Source: Erythrobacteraceae bacterium CFH 75059
Lineage (GTDB): Bacteria; Pseudomonadota; Alphaproteobacteria; Sphingomonadales; Sphingomonadaceae
DNA length: 64,000 nucleotides
Direction of reading: 5' to 3'
Assembly: GCA_004331795.1 (NCBI GenBank)
Contig: SJSR01000007.1
Location: 22,062-86,061, forward strand
This document shows, piece by piece, positions 19,705-28,835 of this stretch; position 1 is the stretch's first letter, and every line of letters begins with the position of its first letter. Under the pieces are notes generated by a model. It saw nothing but the letters and a program-made list of their open reading frames with translations, ran no database searches and had not been told where the DNA came from. The position numbers and the translations under genes are program-made.

Positions 19705-22114
19705 TCCGGCTGCTCTCCCGGCGGCCCGCGACCATGCCGCCATCGTCTACGCGCCGCGCGGCCGGGACGCGCAGGTCGCGGCGGACGTGCTGCACCGCCA
19801 TGGCATCGAAACCCTCGTCGCCAGGTCGATGGAGGAGGTGCGCCAGCAGATGCTGGCGGGCGTGGGCGCCGCCGTCCTCGCCGAGGAGGGTCTCCACTAC
19901 GATGGCTTCCGCCTGCTGGAGCAGCAGCTTGCCGAGCAGGCTCCATGGTCCGACCTGCCGATCGTCGTCCTCACGAATGGCGGGCGCATGTCCCGCACCC
20001 TGGCCGAGACCGAGCGCCTGCGCTCGCTCGGCAATGTCGTGCTGCTGCCCCGCCCGCTGCACGCCGACGAGCTTGTCCACGCGGTGAAGTCGGCCCTGCG
20101 CGCGCGTGAGCGCCAGTACGAGACGCGCGGCCATCTCGAGGAGCTTGAGCGCCGCCAGAAACGGCTGCGTGCCAGCGACCGGCGGTTCCAGGCGATCGCC
20201 AACTTCATCGACCAGATGGTCTGGTCGACCCTTCCCGACGGGTACCACGACTACTACAACGACCGGTGGTACGAGTTTACCGGAGTTCCGGTCGGCTCGA
20301 CCGACGGGGATGCGTGGAACGGCATCTTCCATCCTGACGATCAGGAGCGGGCCTGGGCGCGCTGGCGCCATTCGCTGGCCACGGGCGAACCCTACGAGAT
20401 CGAGTATCGCCTGCGCCACCGCAGCGGCGAATACCGCTGGGTGCTGGGCAAGGCGAAGGCGGAGCGCAACAGCGCCGGGGCGATCACCCGCTGGTACGGC
20501 ACCTGCACCGACATCCATGACCAGGTGCTCGCCCGCGAGATGCTCGCCCGGTCGCGCACCGCTCTCGAGGAAGCCGTGCGCCAGCGGACCGAGCAGCTCG
20601 AAACCGCGCTGGCCGAGCGCGAGGCGGCCTGGGCCATGGCGGTCGACCTGCTCGTGGTGGTCGATCCCGACACCAGATTCTCCGCCATCAACCCGGCATG
20701 GACGACGCTGCTCGGCTGGTCGCCCGAGGACCTGATCGGCCGGCCTTTTCCCGAGATCACCCACCCGGACGATCTCGAGGAAACGCTGGTCAAGTTCCGC
20801 TCCGTCTTCGACGAGCCGCTGGTCGATCCGTACGAGTTCCGGCTCCGGCACAAGGACGGCAGCTACCGCTATTTCGCCTGGACGGCGCAGTTCAACAACG
20901 GCGCGGTGTTCGCGACCGGACGCGACATGACGCAGCAGCGGCTGCAGGCCGAAGCGCTGGCGGCGACCGAGGCGGCTCTGCGCCAGAGCCAGAAGCTTGA
21001 AACCATCGGCCAGCTCACCGGCGGCGTGGCGCACGACTTCAACAACCTGCTGATGGCCATCCGGTCGAGCCTCGACCTGCTGGAGAAGCGCCTGCCGGGC
21101 GACGATGCGAAGCTTGGCGCCCTCTTGCGCAACGCGGTCAAGGCGACGGAACGGGGAGCAAGCCTCACCCAGAGGATGCTGGCCTTCGCGCGCAAGCAGG
21201 AACTGGACGTGCGGCCCACCTCCATCGTCGATCTGCTCGAAGGGATGCGCGACCTTCTGGAACGCTCGCTCGGTCCGCAGATCGCGGTGACGATCCATGC
21301 GCCCCGCGATGTGGCCGACGCCATGGTGGACCCGAACCAGCTCGAAATGGCGGTGCTCAACCTCGCGGTGAACGCCCGCGATGCGATGAACGGACCCGGC
21401 AGGCTCGACTTCCATCTCGAGGAAGTCGACGTTGAGAGCGCGCCGGATCTCGCCCCGGGCCGGTATCTCAGCCTGCGGGTGCAGGACACCGGCAGCGGCA
21501 TGGACGCCGCCACGCTTGCCCAGGCGCTCGAGCCGTTCTTCACCACCAAGGGCGTGGGCAAGGGCACCGGCCTCGGCCTGTCGATGGTGCACGGGCTGGT
21601 GCATCAGCTTGGCGGGGCGCTGCGGCTCGAGAGCACCGTCGGCGAGGGCACAACGGCGACGATCCTTCTGCCGGCGATCCGGGCGGCGGCCGCGCCCGGT
21701 CAGCCGGCAAGCCCGATCAGCCGCGAGGACGCGGTGAGGCGGCGCCTGCGCATCCTGACGGTCGACGACGATGCCCTCGTGCTGTTCGGGACCGCCGCCC
21801 TGCTGGAGGATCTGGGGCACGAGGTGGTGGAGGCCGGATGCGGCGAGGAGGCGCTGGAACTCGCCCGCACGTCGGACCCGTTCGACCTCGTGATCACTGA
21901 CCAGGCGATGCCGAACATGACCGGGCTGCAACTGGCGGAGGTGCTTCACGAGGAGCAGCCGGACCTGCCCGTCATCCTCGCCAGCGGCTATGCCGAGATC
22001 GAGGAGGGCGCCCTTCGCCTCATCGCCGCGCGGCTCGAGAAGCCGTTCACCGACGAGGCGTTGCGGCGGGCCATCGCGAAGGCGCTCGACAGCGTGTGCG
22101 AGCCGGCGCAGTAG
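19697..22114 (+). CDS. hybrid histidine kinase with PAS domains and receiver
   Basis: An 805-residue cytoplasmic sensor kinase with no membrane segment. In order: a degenerate receiver-like N-terminal domain (about 1-135), two PAS domains (about 165-285 and 315-415, with PAS_3-like GEYRWVLGKAKAE and GSYRYFAWTA), a coiled coil, a kinase core with the phospho-acceptor His near 446 in GGVAHDFNNLL, the ATP-binding motifs NLAVNARDAM, DTGSGM and GLGLSMVHG, and a C-terminal receiver with Asp near 735 in ITDQAM. It probably works with the KaiC-like protein whose gene overlaps it. No separate output regulator is adjacent. Confidence 0.94.
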   Translation: MSDPAALPAARDHAAIVYAPRGRDAQVAADVLHRHGIETLVARSMEEVRQQMLAGVGAAVLAEEGLHYDGFRLLEQQLAEQAPWSDLPIVVLTNGGRMSRTLAETERLRSLGNVVLLPRPLHADELVHAVKSALRARERQYETRGHLEELERRQKRLRASDRRFQAIANFIDQMVWSTLPDGYHDYYNDRWYEFTGVPVGSTDGDAWNGIFHPDDQERAWARWRHSLATGEPYEIEYRLRHRSGEYRWVLGKAKAERNSAGAITRWYGTCTDIHDQVLAREMLARSRTALEEAVRQRTEQLETALAEREAAWAMAVDLLVVVDPDTRFSAINPAWTTLLGWSPEDLIGRPFPEITHPDDLEETLVKFRSVFDEPLVDPYEFRLRHKDGSYRYFAWTAQFNNGAVFATGRDMTQQRLQAEALAATEAALRQSQKLETIGQLTGGVAHDFNNLLMAIRSSLDLLEKRLPGDDAKLGALLRNAVKATERGASLTQRMLAFARKQELDVRPTSIVDLLEGMRDLLERSLGPQIAVTIHAPRDVADAMVDPNQLEMAVLNLAVNARDAMNGPGRLDFHLEEVDVESAPDLAPGRYLSLRVQDTGSGMDAATLAQALEPFFTTKGVGKGTGLGLSMVHGLVHQLGGALRLESTVGEGTTATILLPAIRAAAAPGQPASPISREDAVRRRLRILTVDDDALVLFGTAALLEDLGHEVVEAGCGEEALELARTSDPFDLVITDQAMPNMTGLQLAEVLHEEQPDLPVILASGYAEIEEGALRLIAARLEKPFTDEALRRAIAKALDSVCEPAQ

Positions 22115-22153
22115 CATGGGCGGCCGCCGCTGCGCCGTCGCAGGAGAAACCGC

Positions 22154-23257
22154 ATGAAATCTCGCGCCGCCGTCGCCTTTACCCCCAGACAGCCGCTAGA
22201 GGTGGTGGAAGTGGACCTCGAAGGTCCGCGCGCGGGCGAGGTGCTGGTGGAGATCATGGCCACCGGCATCTGTCACACCGACGCCTACACGCTGGATGGT
22301 CACGACAGCGAAGGCATCTTCCCCGCCATCCTCGGTCATGAGGGGTGCGGCGTGGTGCGCGAAATCGGTGCCGGCGTCACCTCGGTCGCGCCGGGCGACC
22401 ACGTCATTCCGCTCTACACGCCGGAATGCCGGCAATGCAAAATGTGCCTCAGCGGCAAGACCAACCTGTGCAGCGCCATCCGCGACACGCAGGGCAAGGG
22501 GCTCATGCCGGACGGCACCAGCCGCTTCTCGTACCGGGGCGAGCCGATCTACCACTACATGGGCTGCTCGACCTTTTCCAATTTCACCGTCCTGCCGGAG
22601 ATCGCCGTGGCGAAGATCCGCCCGGACGCGCCGTTCGACACCACCTGCTATGTCGGCTGCGGCGTGACCACCGGTGTGGGCGCCGTGCTCAACACTGCCA
22701 GGGTGCAGGTGGGCGACACCGTCGCCGTCTTCGGTCTGGGCGGGATCGGCCTCAACGTCGTGCAGGGTGCACAACTGGCCGGGGCGAGCCGGATCGTCGG
22801 CGTCGACATCAACCCCGCGCGCGAGGATTGGGGCCGCCGGTTCGGCATGACCGACTTCATCGACGCGCGCGCCGGCGGCGTGGTGGAGCGGATCGTCGCC
22901 ATGCTCGACGGCGGGGCGGACTACTCGTTCGACTGCACGGGCAACACGGACGTGATGCGGCAGGCGCTGGAATGCTGTCACAAGGGCTGGGGAACCTCCG
23001 TCATCATCGGCGTGGCGGAGGCCGGCAAGGAGATCGCCACGCGTCCCTTCCAGCTCGTCACGGGCCGCAACTGGCGCGGCACGGCGTTCGGCGGCGCGCG
23101 GGGGCGCACCGACGTGCCCCGAATCGTCGACTGGTACATGGACGGGCGGATCGCCATCGATCCGATGATCACCCACCGTCTGTCGCTGGACGAGATCAAC
23201 CGCGGCTTCGATCTCATGCGCCGGGGCGAGAGCATCCGGGCCGTCGTCATCTACTGA
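22154..23257 (+). CDS. frmA: S-(hydroxymethyl)glutathione dehydrogenase (class III ADH)
   Basis: Zinc and NAD-dependent enzyme oxidising the glutathione-formaldehyde adduct to S-formylglutathione. The 367-residue protein has the catalytic zinc ligands in GICHTDAY and GHEGCGVV, the structural zinc cluster [15 protein letters not shown] and the Rossmann glycines [20 protein letters not shown] precedes the ATG. It heads a three-gene unit ending in S-formylglutathione hydrolase, the next step of the pathway. The symbol adhC is used for the same enzyme. Confidence 0.96.
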   Translation: MKSRAAVAFTPRQPLEVVEVDLEGPRAGEVLVEIMATGICHTDAYTLDGHDSEGIFPAILGHEGCGVVREIGAGVTSVAPGDHVIPLYTPECRQCKMCLSGKTNLCSAIRDTQGKGLMPDGTSRFSYRGEPIYHYMGCSTFSNFTVLPEIAVAKIRPDAPFDTTCYVGCGVTTGVGAVLNTARVQVGDTVAVFGLGGIGLNVVQGAQLAGASRIVGVDINPAREDWGRRFGMTDFIDARAGGVVERIVAMLDGGADYSFDCTGNTDVMRQALECCHKGWGTSVIIGVAEAGKEIATRPFQLVTGRNWRGTAFGGARGRTDVPRIVDWYMDGRIAIDPMITHRLSLDEINRGFDLMRRGESIRAVVIY

Positions 23258-23279
23258 GACCAACGAGGAGACTTCAGCC

Positions 23280-23660
23280 ATGTTCAGCCACGTCATGCTC
23301 GGCGCCGACGACATCGAGGCGTCGAAGGCGTTCTACGACGCCACGCTTTCGGCACTGGGGGGCCGCGCCGGCACTCTCGACCCCAAGGGGCGTGTGTTCT
23401 ACATGCACAAGGGCGGCATCTTTCTGCTGACGAAGCCCATCAACGGCCAGCCGGCAAGCTGCGGCAACGGCTCCACCATCGGTTTTGCCGCCGACAGCGA
23501 GGAGCAGGTGCACGCATGGCACGAGGCGGGGCTGGCGCATGGCGGCACGGCGATCGAGGATCCGCCGGGCCTGCGCGAGGGTGCGGGCATGAAGCTCTAC
23601 CTCGCCTATCTGCGTGATCCGGCCGGCAACAAGATCTGCGCCATGCACCGGCCGGGCTGA
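23280..23660 (+). CDS. VOC (glyoxalase-like) family protein
   Basis: A 126-residue vicinal-oxygen-chelate domain protein starting MFSHVMLGADDIEASKAFYD, the typical first beta-alpha module. The second module ends KLYLAYLRDPAGNKICAMHR. It lies 22 bases after the formaldehyde dehydrogenase gene and one base before the S-formylglutathione hydrolase start, so it is part of the formaldehyde operon. Its activity is unknown; a role with glutathione adducts is inference from context. Confidence 0.88.
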   Translation: MFSHVMLGADDIEASKAFYDATLSALGGRAGTLDPKGRVFYMHKGGIFLLTKPINGQPASCGNGSTIGFAADSEEQVHAWHEAGLAHGGTAIEDPPGLREGAGMKLYLAYLRDPAGNKICAMHRPG

Positions 23661-23661
23661 G

Positions 23662-24498
23662 GTGGAGACGGTCTCCGAAGCGAGGGCGTTTGGCGGCACG
23701 CAGGGCGTCTACCGCCACCCGTCCGCCAGCACCGGCACCGGCATGACGCTGGCCGTCTTTGTCCCGCCGCACGCGCCGGGCGAGCGCCTGCCGGTGCTGT
23801 GGTACCTGTCGGGCCTGACCTGCACCCATGCGAACGTCATGGACAAGGGCGAGTACCGACGGGCCTGCGCCGAACACGGCATCATCCTCGTCGCGCCGGA
23901 CACCTCGCCGCGCGGCGACGATGTGCCCGACGATCCGCAGGACTTCGCCTTCGGCCAAGGCGCAGGCTTCTATCTCGACGCGACCGAACAGCCGTGGGCG
24001 CGCCACTACCGGATGCGGTCGTATGTCGAGGAGGAGCTGCCCGGCCTTGTCGCGCAGACCTTCCCCGCAGACATGACGCGGCAGGGCATCACCGGCCACT
24101 CCATGGGCGGGCACGGCGCCCTCACCGTCGCTCTTCGCAATCCAGGCCGCTTCCGCTCGGTGAGCGCCTTTGCCCCGATCGTGGCGCCCGGCCGCGTTCC
24201 GTGGGGGCAAAAGGCGTTCGCGCGCTATCTCGGCCCGGACGAGGCGAGGTGGCGCAAGTATGACGCCGTCGCGCTGATCGAGGACGGCGCGCGCCTGCCG
24301 CACCTGCTCGTCGATCAGGGCCTGGCCGACCAGTTTCTGGTGGAACAGCTGCAGACCCACCGCCTCGCCGCCGCCTGCGAGGCGGCGCAGATGCCGGCGC
24401 AGATCCGCCTGCACGAGGGCTACGACCACTCCTACTATTTGGTCTCGACCTTCATGGCCGACCATGTGGCCTGGCACGCGGAGCGGTTGGGCTCCTAA
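23662..24498 (+). CDS. fghA: S-formylglutathione hydrolase
   Basis: Esterase that releases formate and glutathione from S-formylglutathione. The GTG start at 23662 gives the family N-terminus METVSEARAFGGTQGVYRH (278 residues); the frame upstream of it lies inside the VOC gene. The nucleophile Ser is in GHSMGGHGAL, the oxyanion region in LSGLTCTHAN, and the catalytic His is in YDHSYYL near the C-terminus. It is the last gene of the formaldehyde detoxification operon. Confidence 0.95.
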   Translation: METVSEARAFGGTQGVYRHPSASTGTGMTLAVFVPPHAPGERLPVLWYLSGLTCTHANVMDKGEYRRACAEHGIILVAPDTSPRGDDVPDDPQDFAFGQGAGFYLDATEQPWARHYRMRSYVEEELPGLVAQTFPADMTRQGITGHSMGGHGALTVALRNPGRFRSVSAFAPIVAPGRVPWGQKAFARYLGPDEARWRKYDAVALIEDGARLPHLLVDQGLADQFLVEQLQTHRLAAACEAAQMPAQIRLHEGYDHSYYLVSTFMADHVAWHAERLGS

Positions 24499-24580
24499 GC
24501 ACCTCAGCAGAACGCTCCACCTTGACCAATGAGCCAATTCTCTAAAGGTTGTCTCCATACTGAAGAAGGGGGGCAAAGCG

Positions 24581-25285
24581 ATGCTGAAAGAAGCTAGAAA
24601 ACTTATATCAGCGCTTCTAGCAAACCCTGATCCACAAATAACTTCTGAAGAGAGTGCCTACAGGCGCTTGGCTGATCGCGGCTACTCCCCGAAATCGATC
24701 ATTGATGTTGGTGCGCACGAGGGTGAGTGGACACGCTTGGCAAAGCGAGTATTTCCTGAAGCGAAAGTCCTGATGTGCGAAGCTTCGGAACAGAAGGCTG
24801 CGAATTTAGAGAGTATCTGTCGAGAACTCCCAAACACCACCTATTCAATCGCCCCATTGGCAAGTGAAGGGGGGAAAGAAGTCACATTTTACCTTATGGA
24901 TAATGCTTCTTCTATTATGCCCGAGAATAGCAATATACCACGAGAAGAGGTAAGACTTACTACAAAGACGTTGGACGACGTTGCATCAGAAATGGATGGA
25001 CCGATCTTCCTTAAGATTGATGTTCAAGGGGCGGAGTTAGAGGTGCTGAAAGGAGGAACTGAAACGCTTAGGAAATGCGATGTCATCCAACTCGAGGTTG
25101 CTGTTCTAGAATATAATAGAGGCGCGCCTGATATGAGAACTGTTTTGGAAACGATGCACAGACTCGGGTTCTCTCCTTTTGATATCGGTGGTCTGGTCAG
25201 GCCCGATTCAATCAACCTAGTCCAAATAGACCTGTTGTTCGCCAAGCATCACTCTCCGTTGCGGCCGACTTATTTCGCTTTCTGA
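24581..25285 (+). CDS. FkbM family methyltransferase, low-GC
   Basis: A 234-residue SAM-dependent methyltransferase. Motif I is IIDVGAHEGEW (about residue 39) and the FkbM signature FLKIDVQGAELEVLKG is near 148. Such enzymes usually O-methylate sugars or small secreted molecules; the substrate is unknown. GAAGGGGGG precedes the ATG. Base composition and codon use are far more AT-rich than the neighbours on both sides (AGA, ATA and TTA codons are frequent), a sign of recent transfer. There are no sugar-synthesis genes next to it. Confidence 0.88.
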   Translation: MLKEARKLISALLANPDPQITSEESAYRRLADRGYSPKSIIDVGAHEGEWTRLAKRVFPEAKVLMCEASEQKAANLESICRELPNTTYSIAPLASEGGKEVTFYLMDNASSIMPENSNIPREEVRLTTKTLDDVASEMDGPIFLKIDVQGAELEVLKGGTETLRKCDVIQLEVAVLEYNRGAPDMRTVLETMHRLGFSPFDIGGLVRPDSINLVQIDLLFAKHHSPLRPTYFAF

Positions 25286-25313
25286 ATGCGGCTTGAGCAC
25301 TGCTCAGCAATTT

Positions 25314-26330
25314 TCACAGAAATCCTTCCTGATCACCCATCCGCCGCGGCACATCCAGTCCCAGGTGCCGCCAGCCGTCATCGTTCAGCACCCGCCCCCG
25401 CGCGGTGCGGGCGAGCAGGCCGAGCTGGATGAGGTAGGGTTCCACCACATCCTCGATGGTGTCGCGCGGTTCGGAAAGGCCGGCGGCCAGCGTTTCGACC
25501 CCCACCGGCCCGCCCTTGTAGGTGGTGGCGATCATGGTGAGGTAGCGGCGGTCCATGGCGTCCAACCCCAGCCGGTCGATCTCCAGCCGGGTCAGCGCCG
25601 CGTCCGCCACCGCGCGCGTCACCGTCCCCGCGCCGGCCACGTCGGCAAAGTCGCGCACCCGTCTGAGCAGCCGCCCGGCCACCCGCGGCGTGCCCCGCGA
25701 CCGGCGGGCGATCTCGCGCGCGCCGCCCTCGTCCAGCGCGAGGTTCAGCAGCCGCGCCCCGCGCGTCACCACCCGCAGCAGCTCGTCCTCGGTGTAGAAG
25801 GTCAGGCGCACGGGAATGCCGAACCGGTCGCGCAGCGGCGTCGTCAGCAGCCCCTGCCGCGTGGTCGCGCCGACCAGCGTAAATGGCGGCAGGTCGATCC
25901 GCACCGACCGCGCCGACGGCCCTTCCCCGATCATGATGTCAAGCGCGCGGTCCTCCATCGCCGGGTAGAGCACCTCCTCGACGACGGGATTGAGGCGGTG
26001 AATCTCGTCGATGAACAGCACATCGCGCGCCTCGAGGTTGGTCAGCAGCGCGGCCAGATCGCCCGCCTTGGCGATCACCGGGCCGCTGGTGGCGCGGAAC
26101 CCCGCGCCCAGTTCGCGCGCGACGATCTGCGCCAACGTCGTCTTGCCAAGGCCGGGCGGGCCGAAGAACAGCGTGTGGTCCATCGCCTCGCCCCGCGCCT
26201 TTGCCGCGGCGATGAACACGGCAAGGTTCTCCCGCGCCGCCTCCTGCCCGACGAATTCGGCCAGCGACTTCGGACGCAGCGCGGCGTCGGGATCGTCCGG
26301 TTGCCGGGCGGGGGTGTGGAGGGGGGTCAT
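25314..26330 (-). CDS. ruvB: Holliday junction DNA helicase RuvB
   Basis: Motor of RuvAB branch migration during recombination repair. From ATG 26330 the product has 338 residues and starts [20 protein letters not shown], like other alphaproteobacterial RuvB proteins. Walker A is GPPGLGKTT, Walker [10 protein letters not shown], sensor 1 LVGATTR, and the C-terminal winged-helix domain is intact. It should follow ruvA directly, but a roughly 500-bp unit with a GIY-YIG gene separates them (26415-26817). No clear ribosome site was seen before the ATG. Confidence 0.96.
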   Translation of the reverse strand: MTPLHTPARQPDDPDAALRPKSLAEFVGQEAARENLAVFIAAAKARGEAMDHTLFFGPPGLGKTTLAQIVARELGAGFRATSGPVIAKAGDLAALLTNLEARDVLFIDEIHRLNPVVEEVLYPAMEDRALDIMIGEGPSARSVRIDLPPFTLVGATTRQGLLTTPLRDRFGIPVRLTFYTEDELLRVVTRGARLLNLALDEGGAREIARRSRGTPRVAGRLLRRVRDFADVAGAGTVTRAVADAALTRLEIDRLGLDAMDRRYLTMIATTYKGGPVGVETLAAGLSEPRDTIEDVVEPYLIQLGLLARTARGRVLNDDGWRHLGLDVPRRMGDQEGFL

Positions 26331-26414
26331 GCGAGGTGAGCGTGTGGCTCTAGACGGCCGTTGAAGCAAGTTCACGATGGGCGGGAGACCAAGGTGCTCT
26401 CGTTAACCCGCAAA

Positions 26415-26445
26415 CGTCATGCTGAACTCGTTTCAGCATCCATCC
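26415..26445 (+). repeat. left 31-bp inverted repeat of the GIY-YIG unit
   Basis: It matches the reverse complement of 26787-26817 at 30 of 31 positions. It contains an internal hairpin, ATGCTGAA-CTCGT-TTCAGCAT, with a perfect 8-bp stem. An in-frame ATG for the nuclease gene lies inside it. A decayed related copy (TTGAAGCAAGTTCACGATGG) is present at about 26360-26380. Confidence 0.9.
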
Positions 26446-26463
26446 TTCCACACAAGGCAATCC

Positions 26464-26799
26464 ATGCCGCGCGAGCGCCACCCCTGCGTCTACATCCTCG
26501 CCAGCCAACGCAACGGCACGCTGTATATCGGCGTCACCAGCGACCTTGTCGCCCGGCTGTGGGAACATCGCACTGGAGCCAGCAATGGCTTCACAAGCCG
26601 CTACGCGGTTAACCGCCTCGTCCGCTACGAGATGTTCGGCGACATGGATCGGGCCATTGCACGCGAAAAGCAGCTGAAGCGATGGCACCGGCGGTGGAAG
26701 ATCAACCTGATCGAAGACGCAAATCCGGATTGGCATGACCTTGCCCCTGCCTTGGGCTTGCCTCCCATTCCTCCGCGCGTGACGAGGGATGGATGCTGA
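26464..26799 (+). CDS. GIY-YIG family endonuclease
   Basis: A 111-residue single-domain nuclease of the UPF0213/YhbQ-like group. The first beta strands read CVYILASQRNGTLYIGVTSDL, where the GIY and YIG elements are VYI and YIG. The catalytic Arg is in DLVARLWEHR and the metal-binding Glu region follows in AIAREKQLKRW. The chosen ATG at 26464 has AAGG 7 bases upstream; the frame is open to an ATG at 26419 inside the left repeat, and the TGA stop lies inside the right repeat. Its biological role is unknown. Confidence 0.88.
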   Translation: MPRERHPCVYILASQRNGTLYIGVTSDLVARLWEHRTGASNGFTSRYAVNRLVRYEMFGDMDRAIAREKQLKRWHRRWKINLIEDANPDWHDLAPALGLPPIPPRVTRDGC

Positions 26800-26817
26800 A
26801 GCGAGTTCAGCATGACG
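26787..26817 (-). repeat. right 31-bp inverted repeat of the GIY-YIG unit
   Basis: Inverted partner of 26415-26445 with one mismatch. Its own hairpin is ATGCTGAA-GCGAG-TTCAGCAT, an 8-bp stem with a different loop. It contains the TGA stop of the nuclease gene and ends 11 bases before the ruvA stop. Confidence 0.9.
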
Positions 26818-26828
26818 ACAAGAACGCC

Positions 26829-27437
26829 TCACCCCGCCGCCCTCTTCAACGCCACCCGGATCAGCTCCCCCTCGCCCGCGCCTTCGCCCAGTTCGCTCTG
26901 CGCTTCCGCCACGGCGCGGGCGGCGACGGCGGGTTTGAAGCCGAGGTTCTCCAGCGCGGACACGGCATCGGCGCTCGCGCCGCTCACCCGCATGGGCGCG
27001 CCCGCCGCCACGCCCGCGCCGCCGCCGCCCGGCAGCGCGCCGGCCCTGTCGCGCAGTTCGTTGACGATGCGGCCGGCCAGCTTCGGCCCCACGCCGTTCG
27101 CCCGCGCCACCATCGCCGCATCCCCGCTGGCGCAGGCGTCGCGCAGCTCGCCCGCCGACAGCGCCGACAGGATCGCCAGCGCCACCTTCGACCCCACCCC
27201 CTGCACGCCGGTCAGCAGGCGGAACCAGTCGCGTTCCGCCGCGTCGGCGAAGCCCAGCAGGCGCATGTCGTTCTCGCTCACCTGCAGGTCGGTGTGCACG
27301 CGGCACGCCTCGCCCACATCGCCCAGCGCGGCGAGGGTCCGGGCCGAACAGTGGACGAGGTAGCCGACGCCCGCCACGTCGATCACCGCCCAGTCGGCGC
27401 CGACCTCCTCCAGCCGGCCGGACAGGCGGGCGATCAT
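26829..27437 (-). CDS. ruvA: Holliday junction-binding protein RuvA
   Basis: Tetrameric protein that holds the four-way junction for RuvB. The 202-residue product starts [20 protein letters not shown] at the ATG 27437, which follows GGAG. It has the OB-fold domain I, two helix-hairpin-helix motifs ([17 protein letters not shown] and [16 protein letters not shown]) and a C-terminal RuvB-binding domain ([17 protein letters not shown]). A Gly/Ala-rich linker separates domains II and III. ruvC is not next to it. The 213 bases to the divergent aroC contain no recognisable gene. Confidence 0.96.
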   Translation of the reverse strand: MIARLSGRLEEVGADWAVIDVAGVGYLVHCSARTLAALGDVGEACRVHTDLQVSENDMRLLGFADAAERDWFRLLTGVQGVGSKVALAILSALSAGELRDACASGDAAMVARANGVGPKLAGRIVNELRDRAGALPGGGGAGVAAGAPMRVSGASADAVSALENLGFKPAVAARAVAEAQSELGEGAGEGELIRVALKRAAG

Positions 27438-27650
27438 GCGCGCACTCCGTTCGTCGCTGGTGCAGAACACATGGACCGCATGTGACACGGTCCTGAGAGG
27501 AAAACGTACCAAGCGTCCTGCCGCGGCGGACGCAGCGGGCAGGGCATGGACGACGGGATGGTCATGGCGCGTCGATGACACGATTCGGTGCCGTAGGGAA
27601 GCACGCGCCCGCCATCTCGACACGCGCCGTCGCGGCCCTAAAGACGCGGC

Positions 27651-28724
27651 ATGAGCTGGAACACGTTCGGGCGGGTTTTCCGCTTCACCACCTGGGGGGA
27701 AAGCCATGGGCCGGCGCTCGGCGTCGTGATCGACGGCTGCCCGCCGGGGCTGACGCTTACCGAACAGCGGATCCAGCCCTTCCTCGACCAGCGGCGGCCG
27801 GGCCAGAGCCGCTTCACGACGCAGCGGCGCGAGGCCGACGCGGTCCGCATCCTGTCCGGCGTGTTCGAGGGACGCACGACCGGCACGCCCATCAGCCTGC
27901 TGATCGAGAACACCGATCCGCGTTCCGCCGACTATGCCGCCCTGGCGCAGACCTACCGGCCGGGTCACGCCGACTATGCCTACGAGGCGAAATACGGCTT
28001 TCGCGATCCGCGCGGCGGCGGACGCAGCTCGGCGCGCGAGACCGCCGCGCGGGTGGCGGCGGGCGCGGTGGCGCGCGCGGTGATCCCGCAGGTCGACATC
28101 CTCGCCCGTGTCGTGGAGATCGGTGGCGACCCGGTCGATCCGGCGCGCTTCGACCGGGAGGAAATCGGCCGCAACCCGTTCTTCAGCCCCGACGCGGCCG
28201 CGGCGACCCGCTGGGAGTCGCTGGTGGACGAGGCCCGCCGGTCCGGTTCCTCGCTCGGCGCCGTCGTCGAATGCGTCGCGACGGGTGTGCCGCCGGGCTG
28301 GGGCGCGCCAGTCTATGCCAAGCTCGACGCCGACCTTGCGGCCGCGATGATGGGGATCAACGCCGTCAAGGGCGTGGAGATCGGCACCGGCTTTGCCGCG
28401 GCGCGGCTGCGCGGAGAGCAGAATGCCGACGCCATGCGCCCCGGACCGAACGGACCGGACTTCGCCTCCAATCACGCCGGCGGCATCGCCGGCGGAATCA
28501 GCACCGGGCAGCCGCTCGTCGTCCGGGTGGCGTTCAAGCCCACCTCCTCGATCCCGGCGGCGCTGAACAGCATCACCCGCGACGGCGAGGCCACGCAGGT
28601 GCGCACGACCGGGCGGCATGATCCGTGCGTCGGCATCCGGGGCGCGCCGGTCGTCGCGGCCATGATGGCGTTGGTGCTGGCCGACCATGCGCTGCTGCAC
28701 CGGGCGCAGTGCGGGCAGGGCTGA
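27651..28724 (+). CDS. aroC: chorismate synthase
   Basis: FMN-dependent last enzyme of the shikimate pathway (EPSP to chorismate). The 357-residue length is normal. Family signatures are [18 protein letters not shown], the RPGHADY region GQSRFTT and [27 protein letters not shown], and [18 protein letters not shown]. It is a single gene, divergent from ruvA. Confidence 0.98.
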   Translation: MSWNTFGRVFRFTTWGESHGPALGVVIDGCPPGLTLTEQRIQPFLDQRRPGQSRFTTQRREADAVRILSGVFEGRTTGTPISLLIENTDPRSADYAALAQTYRPGHADYAYEAKYGFRDPRGGGRSSARETAARVAAGAVARAVIPQVDILARVVEIGGDPVDPARFDREEIGRNPFFSPDAAAATRWESLVDEARRSGSSLGAVVECVATGVPPGWGAPVYAKLDADLAAAMMGINAVKGVEIGTGFAAARLRGEQNADAMRPGPNGPDFASNHAGGIAGGISTGQPLVVRVAFKPTSSIPAALNSITRDGEATQVRTTGRHDPCVGIRGAPVVAAMMALVLADHALLHRAQCGQG

Positions 28725-28835
28725 TCAGCCGGCGATAAGAATTTTCGATGGCGGCAATCGACAATCTCGGGTTTGCTGCGCTGCAACACGCACTACATGG
28801 CGGCGTGCAACCGCTTCAACATGGAGACAGTTTCA

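Larger units (their letters stand above)
26415..26817 (+). mobile_element. GIY-YIG nuclease unit bounded by inverted hairpin repeats
   Basis: A 403-bp unit made of one GIY-YIG gene and a pair of near-identical 31-bp inverted repeats that are each REP-like hairpins. It sits between ruvA and ruvB, two genes that normally adjoin, and is read in the opposite direction. The repeats supply the gene's stop codon and an in-frame upstream ATG. The layout resembles REP/RAYT units, but with a GIY-YIG enzyme instead of a Y1 transposase. That it is or was mobile is inference; no target duplication could be confirmed. Confidence 0.6.

Noticed and set aside
28720..28835. Possible OxyR site upstream of ahpC (GATAAGAATTTTCGAT)
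   Set aside because: The symmetry and spacing do not fit a known OxyR consensus well enough to call.
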